From: Myxococcales bacterium
GTDB lineage: Bacteria > Myxococcota_A > Polyangia > Polyangiales > Ga0077539
Direction of reading: 5' to 3'
DNA length: 64,000 nucleotides
Assembly: GCA_016793325.1 (NCBI GenBank)
Contig: JAEUKI010000042.1
Span: 1 to 64,000 of the forward strand
The notes under the pieces were generated by a model. The model saw only the letters and a list, made by a program, of their open reading frames with translations, was not told the origin of the DNA and searched no databases. The stretch's first letter is position 1. Each line of letters begins with the position of its first letter. Both the position numbers and the translations under genes were made by a program. Of this stretch, positions 50,466 to 59,253 are shown piece after piece.

Positions 50466-51086
50466 CTACGACGAAGCTCGCTTCATCGCGACGAACCCCG
50501 GGAGCGCCTCGACGCGCGCGATCCACGCTCGCGTCCTCGGATATTCGTCGAGCGAGATTCCGCCCTCGGGCGCGTGCGCCGTGTACGTGTACATCGCGAG
50601 GTCCGCGATGGTCTCGTGGTCCGACGCGAGCCAGTCGCGCGACGCGAGGTGCTGCTCCATCGTTCGAAAGAGCCCCTCTGCGCGAGCGCGGTGCGCGTCG
50701 TCGTGCGGCGCGCCGAACACCTTGGTGAGCCTCGCCGCGGCGGGCCCGAACGCGAGCGGACCTGCGGCCACGCTCAGCCATCGCTGAACGTGCGCTTGCG
50801 CTGTGGGATCCGTCGGGAGCCAACGCCTCTCGCGGTCGTACCGGGTCGCGAGGTAGACGAGGATCGCGTTGCTGTCGGCGAGGACCGTCCCGCCGTCGTC
50901 GATCACGGGGACCTGCCCGAACACGTTCAACGCGAGAAAATCCGGTCGTTTGTGAGCCTTGTTCGCGAGGTCGACCGTCACCTCGTCGAACGGGATCTTC
51001 ATCAACGACAACATCAACCGCACGCGATGCGCGTGCCCCGAAAGCGGAAAGCCATAGAGCCGAACAGGGGTCTTCGATTCACTCAT
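50466..51086 (-). CDS. Glutathione S-transferase
   Basis: 206 residues of normal length. LYGFPLSGHAHRVRLMLSLM, FGQVPVIDDGGTVLADSNAI (cis-Pro and Asp-Ser) and DWLASDHETIADLAMYTYTA are the GST motifs; Ser16 is at the catalytic position. GGAGAA 8 bases before ATG 51084-51086 sets the start. First gene of a unit with the PNPOx-like gene, divergent from the LysR gene, a pairing common for beta-class-like GSTs. Confidence 0.87.
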   Translation of the reverse strand: MSESKTPVRLYGFPLSGHAHRVRLMLSLMKIPFDEVTVDLANKAHKRPDFLALNVFGQVPVIDDGGTVLADSNAILVYLATRYDRERRWLPTDPTAQAHVQRWLSVAAGPLAFGPAAARLTKVFGAPHDDAHRARAEGLFRTMEQHLASRDWLASDHETIADLAMYTYTAHAPEGGISLDEYPRTRAWIARVEALPGFVAMKRASS

Positions 51087-51159
51087 GTCGCCGTTCTCCT
51101 CGTGTGGGTGCGCGAAACGAAGGCGACTCTGGCGCGAAGGGCGCGTGTTCGTAATAGCC

Positions 51160-51176
51160 TCTGAAGCGACCTCAGA
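51160..51176. promoter_or_regulatory. LysR-type site between GST and LysR genes
   Basis: TCTGA and TCAGA are inverted around a 7-base centre (T-N15-A overall), 24 bp before the LysR GTG and about 74 bp before the GST start. It is the only clear dyad in the 114-bp divergent region. Confidence 0.5.
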
Positions 51177-51200
51177 ATTGCAGAACCTGAAAGAATCCCT

Positions 51201-52124
51201 GTGGACTATCTCGAGAGCCTCCGAACGTTCGTCGCGATCGCAGACGCAGGCAGCCTCGTCGGAGGCGCGCGCCGTCGCCGCGTGTCTGCCCCGACCGCGA
51301 CGCGCGCCCTCGCATCGCTCGAAGCGCGGCTCGGCGCCAAGCTCGTCACGCGCACGACGCGCAGCCTGCGATTGACCGAAGCGGGCCAGCAGTTTCTCGC
51401 AGAGACGCGGCCAGCGCTCGCGGCGCTCGAGGGGGCCGAAGCGAACGTCTCGGGGCGGCGCGCGCGGCCCGAGGGCGTTCTCTCGATCACGGCGCCCGAG
51501 CTGTTCGGCGAGCGATACATCGCGCCGCTCGTGTTCGAGTACCTGGACGCGCACCCGCAGGTGAGCGTGCGGGCGTTCTTCGCGAACCGTCTCGTGCACT
51601 TGATCGACGAGGGCTTCGATGTGGCGCTTCGGATCGGCAAGCTCCCGGACTCGGGGCTGATCGCTGTTCCTGTGGGGGTGATGCGCGCGGTGCTCGTCGC
51701 CGCGCCGAGCTACCTCGCGCGCCGAGGAACGCCCCGAACCCCCGACGACCTACGCGATCACGTCGCGATCGGACTCACGATCGAAGGGCAAGAGCACCTC
51801 GCGTGGGACCGTCGCGGCGCGAAGCGACGAGACACCGCGGTCGAGCGTCTCGTCGTCAACACGAACGCTGTGAAGGTCGCCGCGGCGGTCGCGGGTCAGG
51901 GCGTCGCGCGCGCGTTTGCGTACCAAGTCGACCGCGAAGTGCGCGAGGGACGTTTGCGAACGTTGCTCGCGGCGCACGAGCCGCCGCCGGTGCCCGTGCA
52001 CCTCGTGTATCCCGAGGGGCGCGCGTCGTCGGCGAAGGTGCGTGAGTTCTCCGCGTTGGCGGTCGCGAGGCTGCGCGAGATGCCGCTGTTGCGGGGCAAA
52101 GGCCTCGTCGCCCCGCGTGCTTGA
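51201..52124 (+). CDS. LysR-family regulator
   Basis: 307 residues from GTG 51201 (DYLESLRTFVAIADAGSLVG is the family start). Winged helix 1-65, CrgA-like effector domain about 90-290 (SITAPELFGERYIAPLVFEY; VALRIGKLPDSGLIAVPVG). Divergent from the GST/PNPOx unit, which it should control. Convergent with the desaturase gene (7 bp gap). Confidence 0.86.
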   Translation: MDYLESLRTFVAIADAGSLVGGARRRRVSAPTATRALASLEARLGAKLVTRTTRSLRLTEAGQQFLAETRPALAALEGAEANVSGRRARPEGVLSITAPELFGERYIAPLVFEYLDAHPQVSVRAFFANRLVHLIDEGFDVALRIGKLPDSGLIAVPVGVMRAVLVAAPSYLARRGTPRTPDDLRDHVAIGLTIEGQEHLAWDRRGAKRRDTAVERLVVNTNAVKVAAAVAGQGVARAFAYQVDREVREGRLRTLLAAHEPPPVPVHLVYPEGRASSAKVREFSALAVARLREMPLLRGKGLVAPRA

Positions 52125-52131
52125 GCGGGGC

Positions 52132-53211
52132 TCAGGTCTTGGTCGTCGGATCCGCGGGCGCAGGCTCGGTCGCGAGTCCAGCCTTCTTCGCGAGATATGG
52201 CCGGTAGTACTCCTCGAAGAACTTGTCCTTCGAGTCTCGCCACTCGGTCACGCCGCCGAGCAATCGCAGGAGGCGGATGCAGGCAAACGAGATGTCCGGC
52301 TGCCACCACAAGAACCCCGCGCGCACGCTGTTGGGAAACAAGTGGTGATTGTTGTGCCACTCGCCCGCGACGAACCCCGGCCACATCGCGTTGACCGCGA
52401 GGCTGTCACGGTCGAAGTCGATCCCCTCGCGCCGACGGTCCTTGCCGAACGCGTGAAGGTCGTAGTTGTGCGCGCGGATTCCGATGGCCCACACCGCGGA
52501 CCAGCCGAAGAGCGCCGTCGCGAGCGCGTGCCCGCCGATCGCGTAGAACGCCGCGTACCAAAAGGCCCAGTTGAGCAAGAAGTGGGCGATCAACCGCGCC
52601 GGGTGCGCGACGGAGCCCCACTCTAGGTACTGCTCGTACGTGTTGCAGCGCATGCCCGTGTGGCGCACGAGGCTGCACACGCGCTCGTACTCGTCGCGCG
52701 TCATGTCGCGGCGGATGGGCTGATGCAATTCGCCTGCGAGAAAGCAGTACAAAAACCCGTTGGTGGCGTTGTACGGATCGCCCGCCTGGTCCGACATCGC
52801 GTGGTGAACGTGGTGCGAGACGACGTACACCTCTTCGGGGACGATCTTCACCGTGAGGTTGCGCAGGATGAAGAGATAGAACCCGTTGCGGACCTTGTAC
52901 GCGCGGTGCGTCGCGAACCGGTGCAGGTACATGGTCCCGTGCGTTCCGATCCACACCATCGCGTAGACGAACCCCACGAGCATCAGCGTCCAGCTGAAGT
53001 ACCGCGTGAGAAACACCAGCGCGAACGGGAAGAGCAGCAGCGTCCACAGCCACCCCATGATGGGCAGCCAGGCCTTTCGCGTGCGAAAGATGTTCATCCG
53101 CGAGCGCCACTCGCGAAAGATCTCCGCGGTGGTCGGCTTGTACGCGACGCCGTCCCGAGACCAGCCGTAGCCGGGCTCTTCGAGGACGCGGTGCAAAAAT
53201 GGAGAGGCCAT
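52132..53211 (-). CDS. Acyl-lipid/acyl-CoA fatty-acid desaturase
   Basis: 359 residues from ATG 53209-53211; longer starts exist, but this matches the family opening (FLHRVLEEPGYGWSRDG). Histidine boxes: HRFATH at 97-102, HHVHH at 133-137 and HNNHH near 286-290; membrane segments near 50-70, 75-92, 215-260. A membrane di-iron desaturase that introduces a double bond into fatty acyl chains, needing ferredoxin or cytochrome b5. No regulator or redox partner is adjacent. Confidence 0.88.
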   Translation of the reverse strand: MASPFLHRVLEEPGYGWSRDGVAYKPTTAEIFREWRSRMNIFRTRKAWLPIMGWLWTLLLFPFALVFLTRYFSWTLMLVGFVYAMVWIGTHGTMYLHRFATHRAYKVRNGFYLFILRNLTVKIVPEEVYVVSHHVHHAMSDQAGDPYNATNGFLYCFLAGELHQPIRRDMTRDEYERVCSLVRHTGMRCNTYEQYLEWGSVAHPARLIAHFLLNWAFWYAAFYAIGGHALATALFGWSAVWAIGIRAHNYDLHAFGKDRRREGIDFDRDSLAVNAMWPGFVAGEWHNNHHLFPNSVRAGFLWWQPDISFACIRLLRLLGGVTEWRDSKDKFFEEYYRPYLAKKAGLATEPAPADPTTKT

Positions 53212-53459
53212 GGGTTGAGCTGAGGATTTCTTTTCGGTTCGCGATCGATGCGTCGCTCGCGAAGGCTCATCCATCCGCGGGTTCGCAGCGACTTGTGGCG
53301 TCGAGGGTTCGCTGCGACGCGCCTGAGACAAACTTGAAGCGCGCGCAGCCTACACGATCGGGCGGCAGGACGCGCGTGACACTTGCGCGATTGCGAAGCG
53401 GGCGTTCGAAGCGCGCCGGTCCTCCAGCGCGACGAGCGATTTGCGACGCGACTCACGAC

Positions 53460-53479
53460 GCTCGGAGGCGCCTCCGAGC
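53460..53479. repeat. Perfect 20-base palindrome
   Basis: GCTCGGAGGCGCCTCCGAGC in the 405-bp gap upstream of the desaturase (53212-53616). No T-run follows, so it is not an obvious terminator; it lies about 250 bp from the desaturase start and may be a protein-binding site. The rest of the gap up to repeat R1 shows nothing recognisable. Confidence 0.5.
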
Positions 53480-53527
53480 CACGCTTCAGCGACCGAAGTC
53501 GTCGTCTGTTGAGAATGCGTGTTCGAC

Positions 53528-53639
53528 ACCGCCGCTCATTCGATCGACGCGCCTGTCTCGATGGATTCGTCGCGGTTCGACTTGATGTTCACCACGCCAA
53601 CGCTCGCCTCGCTTCTTCAACGTTCACCGGTAGCGTGGT
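53528..53639. repeat. Dispersed repeat R1, copy 3 (inverted)
   Basis: 112 bp in opposite orientation to the other copies. On the minus strand it reads ACCACGC...GGCGTGGT then ACCGCGAC...GGCGGT. It overlaps the last 23 bp of the minus-strand gene at 53617-54159, so part of the repeat is translated as that protein's C-terminus. Confidence 0.75.
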
Positions 53640-54159
53640 TTAGGTCCGCAGGGTGCGCGAGCGCGAGGACCGATTCGATCTCGATCGGGCGCGGGCGCTC
53701 GAGGAGCTCGACGCGCAGCGCGCACAAGCGAATCGCGAGCTCGACGCACCGATCGAGCGAGCCGCCGAGCGGCCCGAGAAACGCCTCACGAAACGCGCAC
53801 ACGGGATCGGGATCGACGATCGTGTGCTGCACGACCGCGGCGACGGGGAGCGTCCGCTGCTCGCTCACCGCGAGGCCGAGGTCCAAGAGCGCGAGCCTGC
53901 GATGGGCCTCGAGCGACGCCCACTGCGCAGGCGCGAGACCGAAGCGCTGTCGATGCTCGGCGACGATCACGCAGAGCTCTTGTGCGCCCGTGTCTCCGAG
54001 CTGCATCGCGAGCTGCACGGACGCGCGCACGGCTTCGTCCGACGTCGGCTCCGCGCGCAAGCCACGCGCCACCGCGACGACGTCGATGAACATGCCCTTC
54101 TTCGGAGCGCCGCCCCACACACGCGCGAGCTCGGCGAGCCCCTGGATCTCGAGCGCCAT
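53617..54159 (-). CDS. Hypothetical protein ending inside repeat R1
   Basis: 180 residues, helical, Leu/Ala-rich, cytoplasmic: ELARVWGGAPKKGMFIDVVA, VQLAMQLGDTGAQELCVIVA, RPIEIESVLALAHPADLNHA. No family recognised. The final seven or so codons lie in repeat R1, so the natural end may have been altered by repeat insertion. A GGAGGTGC ribosome site precedes ATG 54157-54159. Confidence 0.6.
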   Translation of the reverse strand: MALEIQGLAELARVWGGAPKKGMFIDVVAVARGLRAEPTSDEAVRASVQLAMQLGDTGAQELCVIVAEHRQRFGLAPAQWASLEAHRRLALLDLGLAVSEQRTLPVAAVVQHTIVDPDPVCAFREAFLGPLGGSLDRCVELAIRLCALRVELLERPRPIEIESVLALAHPADLNHATGER

Positions 54160-54180
54160 CTTGCACCTCCGATCGATTGA

Positions 54181-54353
54181 AAATTCGCTGACAGAGTTTA
54201 CTTTAACGCGCGGCGTCTAACGCGGAGTTAGCGCGGCCTAACTCGTCCCGAGCGCGCTCGCTCGGTGCTCGCCGAGGCCTTCTTCGAAGCTCTCTCTTCG
54301 CAGGCTCGCGGACGGGCTCCTTCGCGAACCGCGCCCAGCGCGGACAGCACTCT
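54181..54353. repeat. 173-bp direct repeat, left copy
   Basis: Aligns with 59445-59617 with no net length change (offset 5264). It covers the 3' end of the gene at 59492 plus its downstream flank, including the hairpin GAGTTAG-CGCGGC-CTAACTC at 54225-54244. Confidence 0.8.
54228..54353 (-). pseudogene. Duplicated 3' fragment of the gene at 59492-60274
   Basis: About 40 codons match the C-terminal tail of that protein (RASKKASASTERARSGRVRP here against RASNKASASTKRARSGRVRP there), with small compensating indels. There is no start, and the rest of the gene is absent. A non-functional duplicate. Confidence 0.75.
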
Positions 54354-54454
54354 ACGCGGCAGCAAGCGTTCATCATTCGTCCCATCTGTCGGATGGGCTG
54401 GGATTTCACTGACGAAATACAGTCGATCGCCGCGCCGGACACGCGGGTCGATCG

Positions 54455-54691
54455 AACACGAGCGACGCACGCGTCGAGGCGAGCCTCGACGCTGGCTGCT
54501 CGCCAAGAGGCGAGCAGAGCGCAACCGCCTTCGGCGGCGCCAAAAGAGCGACGAAGGAGTCGAAGGGGTGAGCGTGGCCGTTGCTCGCATTTCGTACGCT
54601 CCAAAGCCCTGCCGAAGGCGGCGGCGTCCCTGCTCGCCCTTGGCGAGCAGCCAGCGTCGAGGCTTGCCTCGACGCGTGCGTCGCTCGTGTT
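54455..54691. repeat. Long inverted repeat E2
   Basis: Left arm 54455-54550 and right arm 54597-54691, 46-bp loop. The outer 50 bases of the arms (from AACACGAGCGACGCACGCGT) differ at one position; the inner parts are less alike. No coding gene can be supported in 54360-54880, although frames are open on both strands because of the composition. Confidence 0.85.
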
Positions 54692-54767
54692 GCCTCGACG
54701 CGTGCGTCGCTCGTGTTGCCTCGACGCGTGCGTCGATCGTGTTGCCTCGACGCGTGCGTCGACCGTG
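54664..54767. repeat. Four tandem 26-bp units on the E2 right arm
   Basis: TTGCCTCGACGCGTGCGTCG plus a 6-base end, starting at 54664, 54690, 54716 and 54742. Copies 1 and 2 are identical; copies 3 and 4 differ by one base. The first copy is also the outer part of the E2 right arm; the left arm has only one copy. Confidence 0.85.
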
Positions 54768-54888
54768 TTGCTCGAACGCGATGGCCGACTGCATGACTTC
54801 GACACGCCAGCCGACGGCGTTCCGTCAGTGAACTTCCAGGATTTCTAGCAGAAGTGACGAATGATGAGTGCTTGCTGCCGCGCACTGT

Positions 54889-55109
54889 GCTTCGCAGACC
54901 CAGTCAGCGAGTGATCTCGAGCTAGCTCCGCAGGCGTTCTCGCTCGCGCTCGAACTGAGGCAAGTGCGCTGCTGCGCGAGCGTGCTTCGGATCGCCTGCA
55001 AATGTGCAGGTAGGTTCGAGAGACTCTTGTCTCGAAGTTAGAGCGCGAGCGCGAACGCAAACGCCCACCGAGCGAGCTCGAGACAACTCGCTAACCGGAT
55101 CTGCGAAGC
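54889..55109. repeat. Long inverted repeat E3
   Basis: Left arm 54889-54957, right arm about 55040-55109, with two smaller hairpins inside the loop: CCTGCA-AATG-TGCAGG and TTCGAGA-8 bases-TCTCGAA. The arms match at roughly three quarters of positions. Confidence 0.75.
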
Positions 55110-55215
55110 CCCACGACCAGCGGGCAAGTCCTCATCGTGACCCAAGTTCTGCGAGGGCAAATTCAGGACGAACGTGCGCAGCGCACTCCAGCACATGCAA
55201 CGAGTGCTTAGCGAG

Positions 55216-55537
55216 CGCATGCAACGAGCGCGAATCGAGCCGAGCGCATGCAACATGTGCATAGCCAGCGCATGCAACGAGTGCATGCGCATGGGCGCCG
55301 TACTCGGCGGGGCGTCACGGGCCAAGGCGCCCGGACGCCGAGGAGTTCAGTGATGACTCTCGTGACCGCGGGGCCGCGGGCCGTTGATCGCCGATCCCAC
55401 AGCCACCTTCCTCGGCGTCCGGTCGCTTCGACCGCAGACGCCCCGCCGCACACGGCGCCCATGCGCATGCACTCGTTGCATGCGCTGGCTATGCACTCGT
55501 TGCATGCGCTCGGCTCGATTCGCGCTCGTTGCATGCG
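55216..55537. repeat. Long inverted repeat E4
   Basis: Left arm 55216-55344 and right arm 55409-55537, both 129 bp, 64-bp loop. The outer 85 or so bases are almost identical, the inner 40 partly so. Both arms contain CGCATGCAACGAG-type units; beyond the right arm the unit GCATGCGCTCGGCTCGATT recurs to about 55570. It ends about 100 bp before the histidine kinase start. Confidence 0.85.
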
Positions 55538-55644
55538 CTCGGCTCGATTTGCGCTCGCGGCATGCGCTCGCTCTTTCGAGACACCATTTGCTAAACTTCC
55601 GACGGGCTACCACTCGAAACTCGTCTCTCTGGACCGCTAGTCTC

Positions 55645-58600
55645 ATGCCCCAGTCGACGCTCCTTCATGCGCTGTCAGACGCCGCGATCCTCACGAACCC
55701 CGACGGCGTGGTCCTCGGATGGAACGCCGCAGCCACGCGGTTGTTCGGGTGGACCGACGCTGAAATGATCGGTCGACCTCTCGTCGAGCGCTTTCCTCCG
55801 GGCGCCCGATCCGCGGTCGGCGAACGCGCGAGACAACTCGCGACGGCAGACGACTGGGACGGCGAGTTCGAAGATTTTCACAAGGACGGCAGCCGAATCT
55901 GGATCGAGTACCACGTCCGCGCGGTCCGCGACGCCGTCGGCACCGTCACGGGAGTGCTCGGTGTGTCGCGCCCCCTCTCACGTGTTCGCGCCGAAGAGCT
56001 CGCGCGGGAGCAGCGCAGTCGGTACGCATCCGACATCCTCAACAGCATGTCGGCACACGTCGCGGTGCTCGGTCCGGACGGACGGATCCGGGAGGTAAAC
56101 CGAGCGTGGACTCGATTCGCCGAGGAGAACACGCCGGGCGGGTGCGCCCCGCCGTCCACCGACATCGGGATCAACTACGTCGAAGTCTGTCGGAGTTGTT
56201 CGGGCGCGCGCTCCGACGAGGCCGAGCCAGCAGCAAACGGGATCGAGGACGTGCTCCGCGGCAAGCGCTCGTCCTTCGTGATCGAGTACCCGTGCGACTC
56301 GCAGTCCGAGCAGCGGTGGTTCGCCATGAACGTCACTCCGCTCACAGGCGCTGGCGGCGGGGCGGTCGTCGCTCACTACGACATCACCGCCCGCAAACAG
56401 GCCGAGCTGGCCGTGCGCAACCAGAGTCGACGGACCGAGCTGGCCCTCGCTGCTGCCCACATGGGGGTATGGACGCTCGACCTCGCGACCGAGCGCGTCG
56501 ATTGGTCGCCCGAGGTGTACGAGATCCTCGGCGTGACCGAGTTCGACGGCACGATCGAGTCGTGGAGCCGATTTTTGCACCAAGACGACTCGACTGGAAT
56601 CCGCGCCCATTTCAGCGAGGCCATCGAGCGACAGTCGCCGTTCGCGGGCGAGTTCCGCATCGTCCGTCCGTCCGGAGAGGTCCGCTGGCTTGCAACCATG
56701 GCGCAAGTCGAGTGCGACCCGTCCGGCAAGCCAGCGTGGGTGATCGGAACAGTCCACGACATCACCCCTCGCAAGCGGTCCGAGTGGGCGCTGACGACGT
56801 ACAATCACATCCTCGAGCGAATCGCCGCGGGATCCAACCTCCACGAGATCTTGAATCAGGTCGTCGGCCTGGTCGAAGATCAGCTCCCCGGCTCGCTCTG
56901 CTCGGTCTTGATCGTCGACAAGTCCGCCGGGTGCCTGCGGTTCGGGGCCGGACGCTCGCTGCCAGACGAGTACAACCGAGCCGTCGATGGAGTGCCCATC
57001 GCGCCAAAGGCAGGGTCCTGCGGCACAGCGGCCTTTCGAGGAGCGACCGTCACGGTCACGGACATCGCGACAGACCCGCTGTGGGACGACTACCGCGCGA
57101 TCGCCCTCGCGCACGGTCTGCGGTCGTGCGTGTCCGTGCCGATTATCTCCAGCGGAAACGTTCCGGGCTTCGACAAGGGAGAGGTCATCGGCACGTTCGC
57201 TCTGTACAACCGCTCGCCCGGCGACTTCGACCGACTGACGTACGCCGTCCTCACGGGCGCCGAGGAGCTGGTGCGACGCGCTGTCCCGAATGGGTCCGGC
57301 TCCGAATCGGATTTGGCCCGCGTCATCGAGGCGACCCACCTCGCCGGAGTGGCCATCGAACGGGACCACGCAGAGGCGGCCATCCGCGAGAGCGAAGAGC
57401 GGTTCCGGTCGGTGTTCGACTCGGCCCCCTCGCCCATCTACGTGAAGGACCTCGACGGTCGGCACTTGTTCGTCAACAAGGCGACGGCTGCGATGTTCGG
57501 AGTGCCCCCAGCCCAGTGGGTCGGCAAGCGCTCGCGCGATCTGCTCCCAGCGCACATCGCGACAAGGTGCGAGGCCTACGACCGGGCCGTGCTGGCCAGT
57601 CAGAGCCCACTGCACGAGCGGCACACCGCGGTCCTGCCCGATGGGCGAGAGGTGACGCTGCTCGCGACGCACTTGGTGCTGCGAAACAACGTCGGGCCGT
57701 ACGCGATCTGCGGCATCCTCCGCGACATCACCGAGATGGTCGCCGCCCAGCGCGAGTTCGAGCGGGTGTGGATGCATGCCCCTGGACCGCTCTGCGTCTC
57801 CGGGTACGACGGGTACTTCAAACGAGTGAACCCGGCTTGGACCCAACTGCTCGGGTGGTCAGAAGAAGAGCTGCTCGCCCGGCCGTGGGCGGACTTCGTC
57901 CATCCCGACGATCGCACCCGGACCGAGCAAATCACGCGGGACATGATCGAAGGCCAGCCCGTCCATCGATTCGTCAACCGATACCGGCGCAAAGACGGCA
58001 CGTATCGGTGGCTCTCGTGGGACGCGATCTCGCTCCTCGACGAGCGGACGATGTACGGGTTCGCGCGGGACATCACCGACGAGAAGCAGCTGGAAGAGCA
58101 GTTTCGCCAAGCGCAGAAGATGGAGGCCATCGGGCAGCTCGCGAGCGGCGTCGCACACGATTTCAACAACCTGCTCACGGTCATCAACGGGTACACCGAG
58201 CTGTTCATCGAAGAGATGGCCGCGAACGACCCCAATCGCGAAGACATGACCCAGGTGCTGCACGCCGGTCGTCGAGCGGCGGAGCTCACCTCCCAGCTGC
58301 TCGCGTTCAGCCGCACAGCGATCGTCGAGCCGAAGGTGCTGGACGTCAATCACGTCGTCGATTCGTCCGCTCGCATGCTTCGACGGCTGATCGGCGAGGA
58401 CGTGCGACTCGAAACGAACCTCGCCAACTTGCCGCCCGTGAAGATCGACCCTGGGCAGCTCGAGCAGGTGTTCATGAACCTCGCGGTCAACGCGCGAGAC
58501 GCGATGCCGCGCGGCGGACGACTGACGATCACCACGGACGTGGTCGATGCGTCCGACGTCGTGACGACCGAGCCAACCGAGAAGCACGACGGGCCGTACG

Positions 58601-59253
58601 TTCGGGTGAGCGTGACCGATACGGGCACGGGGATCCCGCTCGAAGTGCAGGGCCACATCTTCGAGCCATTCTTCACGACGAAGGGCCCAGGAAAAGGAAC
58701 CGGCCTGGGGCTCGCCACGGTGTACGGCATCGTGCGGCAGGCCGGCGGGACGATCGTGCTCCAGAGCGAAGAGGGCGTTGGCACCACGTTCCGCATCTTG
58801 CTCCCAGCGGTGCCATCGTTGCCGATCAGCCCGAAGTCGGCCGTCATCAACGTGGCGCCGCGGGGCAGCGAGACCGTGCTCATCGCCGAAGACGAAGACG
58901 GCGTGCGCAACTTGGCCAGCACCCTGCTCAAGCTCCAAGGCTACAAAGTGCTGCTCGCCGCAACCGGAGACGAGGCCGTTCGCGTCGCGGCCGCACACCC
59001 CGGACCGATCGACTTGCTGCTGACGGACGTGGTCATGCCCGACCTCGGCGGGCGCGCGCTGGCCGACGCAGTACGCGGACTGCAGCCCCAGCTGCGCGTC
59101 ATGTTCATGAGCGGGTACACCGATGACGCCGTCCTGCGCACTGGGGTCGAGGCCGCGCGGGACTGGTTCATCCAGAAGCCGTTCACCCCGCTCTCGCTCG
59201 CAAGACGAGTGCGAGAGGTGCTCGACGCCTCTCGCGGCGAACGCGAAGCGTAG
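55645..59253 (+). CDS. PAS/GAF hybrid sensor histidine kinase with receiver domain
   Basis: 1202 residues, no membrane span, so a cytoplasmic sensor. Order: PAS (about 1-115), PAS (128-255), PAS/PAC (265-385), GAF (388-570), PAS (585-700), PAS (705-820), HisKA with His838 (GVAHDFNNLL), HATPase with Asn949 (NLAVNARDAM) and DTGTGIP/GTGLGLATVYG, then a receiver with Asp1128 (LLLTDVVMPD) and Lys in IQKPF. All key residues are present. I chose ATG 55645; earlier in-frame codons lie in repeat E4. No response regulator or target is adjacent, so it is an orphan, probably passing phosphate to an unlinked phosphotransfer protein. Confidence 0.9.
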   Translation: MPQSTLLHALSDAAILTNPDGVVLGWNAAATRLFGWTDAEMIGRPLVERFPPGARSAVGERARQLATADDWDGEFEDFHKDGSRIWIEYHVRAVRDAVGTVTGVLGVSRPLSRVRAEELAREQRSRYASDILNSMSAHVAVLGPDGRIREVNRAWTRFAEENTPGGCAPPSTDIGINYVEVCRSCSGARSDEAEPAANGIEDVLRGKRSSFVIEYPCDSQSEQRWFAMNVTPLTGAGGGAVVAHYDITARKQAELAVRNQSRRTELALAAAHMGVWTLDLATERVDWSPEVYEILGVTEFDGTIESWSRFLHQDDSTGIRAHFSEAIERQSPFAGEFRIVRPSGEVRWLATMAQVECDPSGKPAWVIGTVHDITPRKRSEWALTTYNHILERIAAGSNLHEILNQVVGLVEDQLPGSLCSVLIVDKSAGCLRFGAGRSLPDEYNRAVDGVPIAPKAGSCGTAAFRGATVTVTDIATDPLWDDYRAIALAHGLRSCVSVPIISSGNVPGFDKGEVIGTFALYNRSPGDFDRLTYAVLTGAEELVRRAVPNGSGSESDLARVIEATHLAGVAIERDHAEAAIRESEERFRSVFDSAPSPIYVKDLDGRHLFVNKATAAMFGVPPAQWVGKRSRDLLPAHIATRCEAYDRAVLASQSPLHERHTAVLPDGREVTLLATHLVLRNNVGPYAICGILRDITEMVAAQREFERVWMHAPGPLCVSGYDGYFKRVNPAWTQLLGWSEEELLARPWADFVHPDDRTRTEQITRDMIEGQPVHRFVNRYRRKDGTYRWLSWDAISLLDERTMYGFARDITDEKQLEEQFRQAQKMEAIGQLASGVAHDFNNLLTVINGYTELFIEEMAANDPNREDMTQVLHAGRRAAELTSQLLAFSRTAIVEPKVLDVNHVVDSSARMLRRLIGEDVRLETNLANLPPVKIDPGQLEQVFMNLAVNARDAMPRGGRLTITTDVVDASDVVTTEPTEKHDGPYVRVSVTDTGTGIPLEVQGHIFEPFFTTKGPGKGTGLGLATVYGIVRQAGGTIVLQSEEGVGTTFRILLPAVPSLPISPKSAVINVAPRGSETVLIAEDEDGVRNLASTLLKLQGYKVLLAATGDEAVRVAAAHPGPIDLLLTDVVMPDLGGRALADAVRGLQPQLRVMFMSGYTDDAVLRTGVEAARDWFIQKPFTPLSLARRVREVLDASRGEREA

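Noticed and set aside
54664..54767. CRISPR-like short tandem repeats
   Set aside because: The 26-bp units are contiguous without spacers.
54203..55640. Several frames of 86-200 residues on both strands
   Set aside because: They read through inverted and tandem repeats (Arg/Ser/Ala repeats); no start site, family match or independent codon signal.
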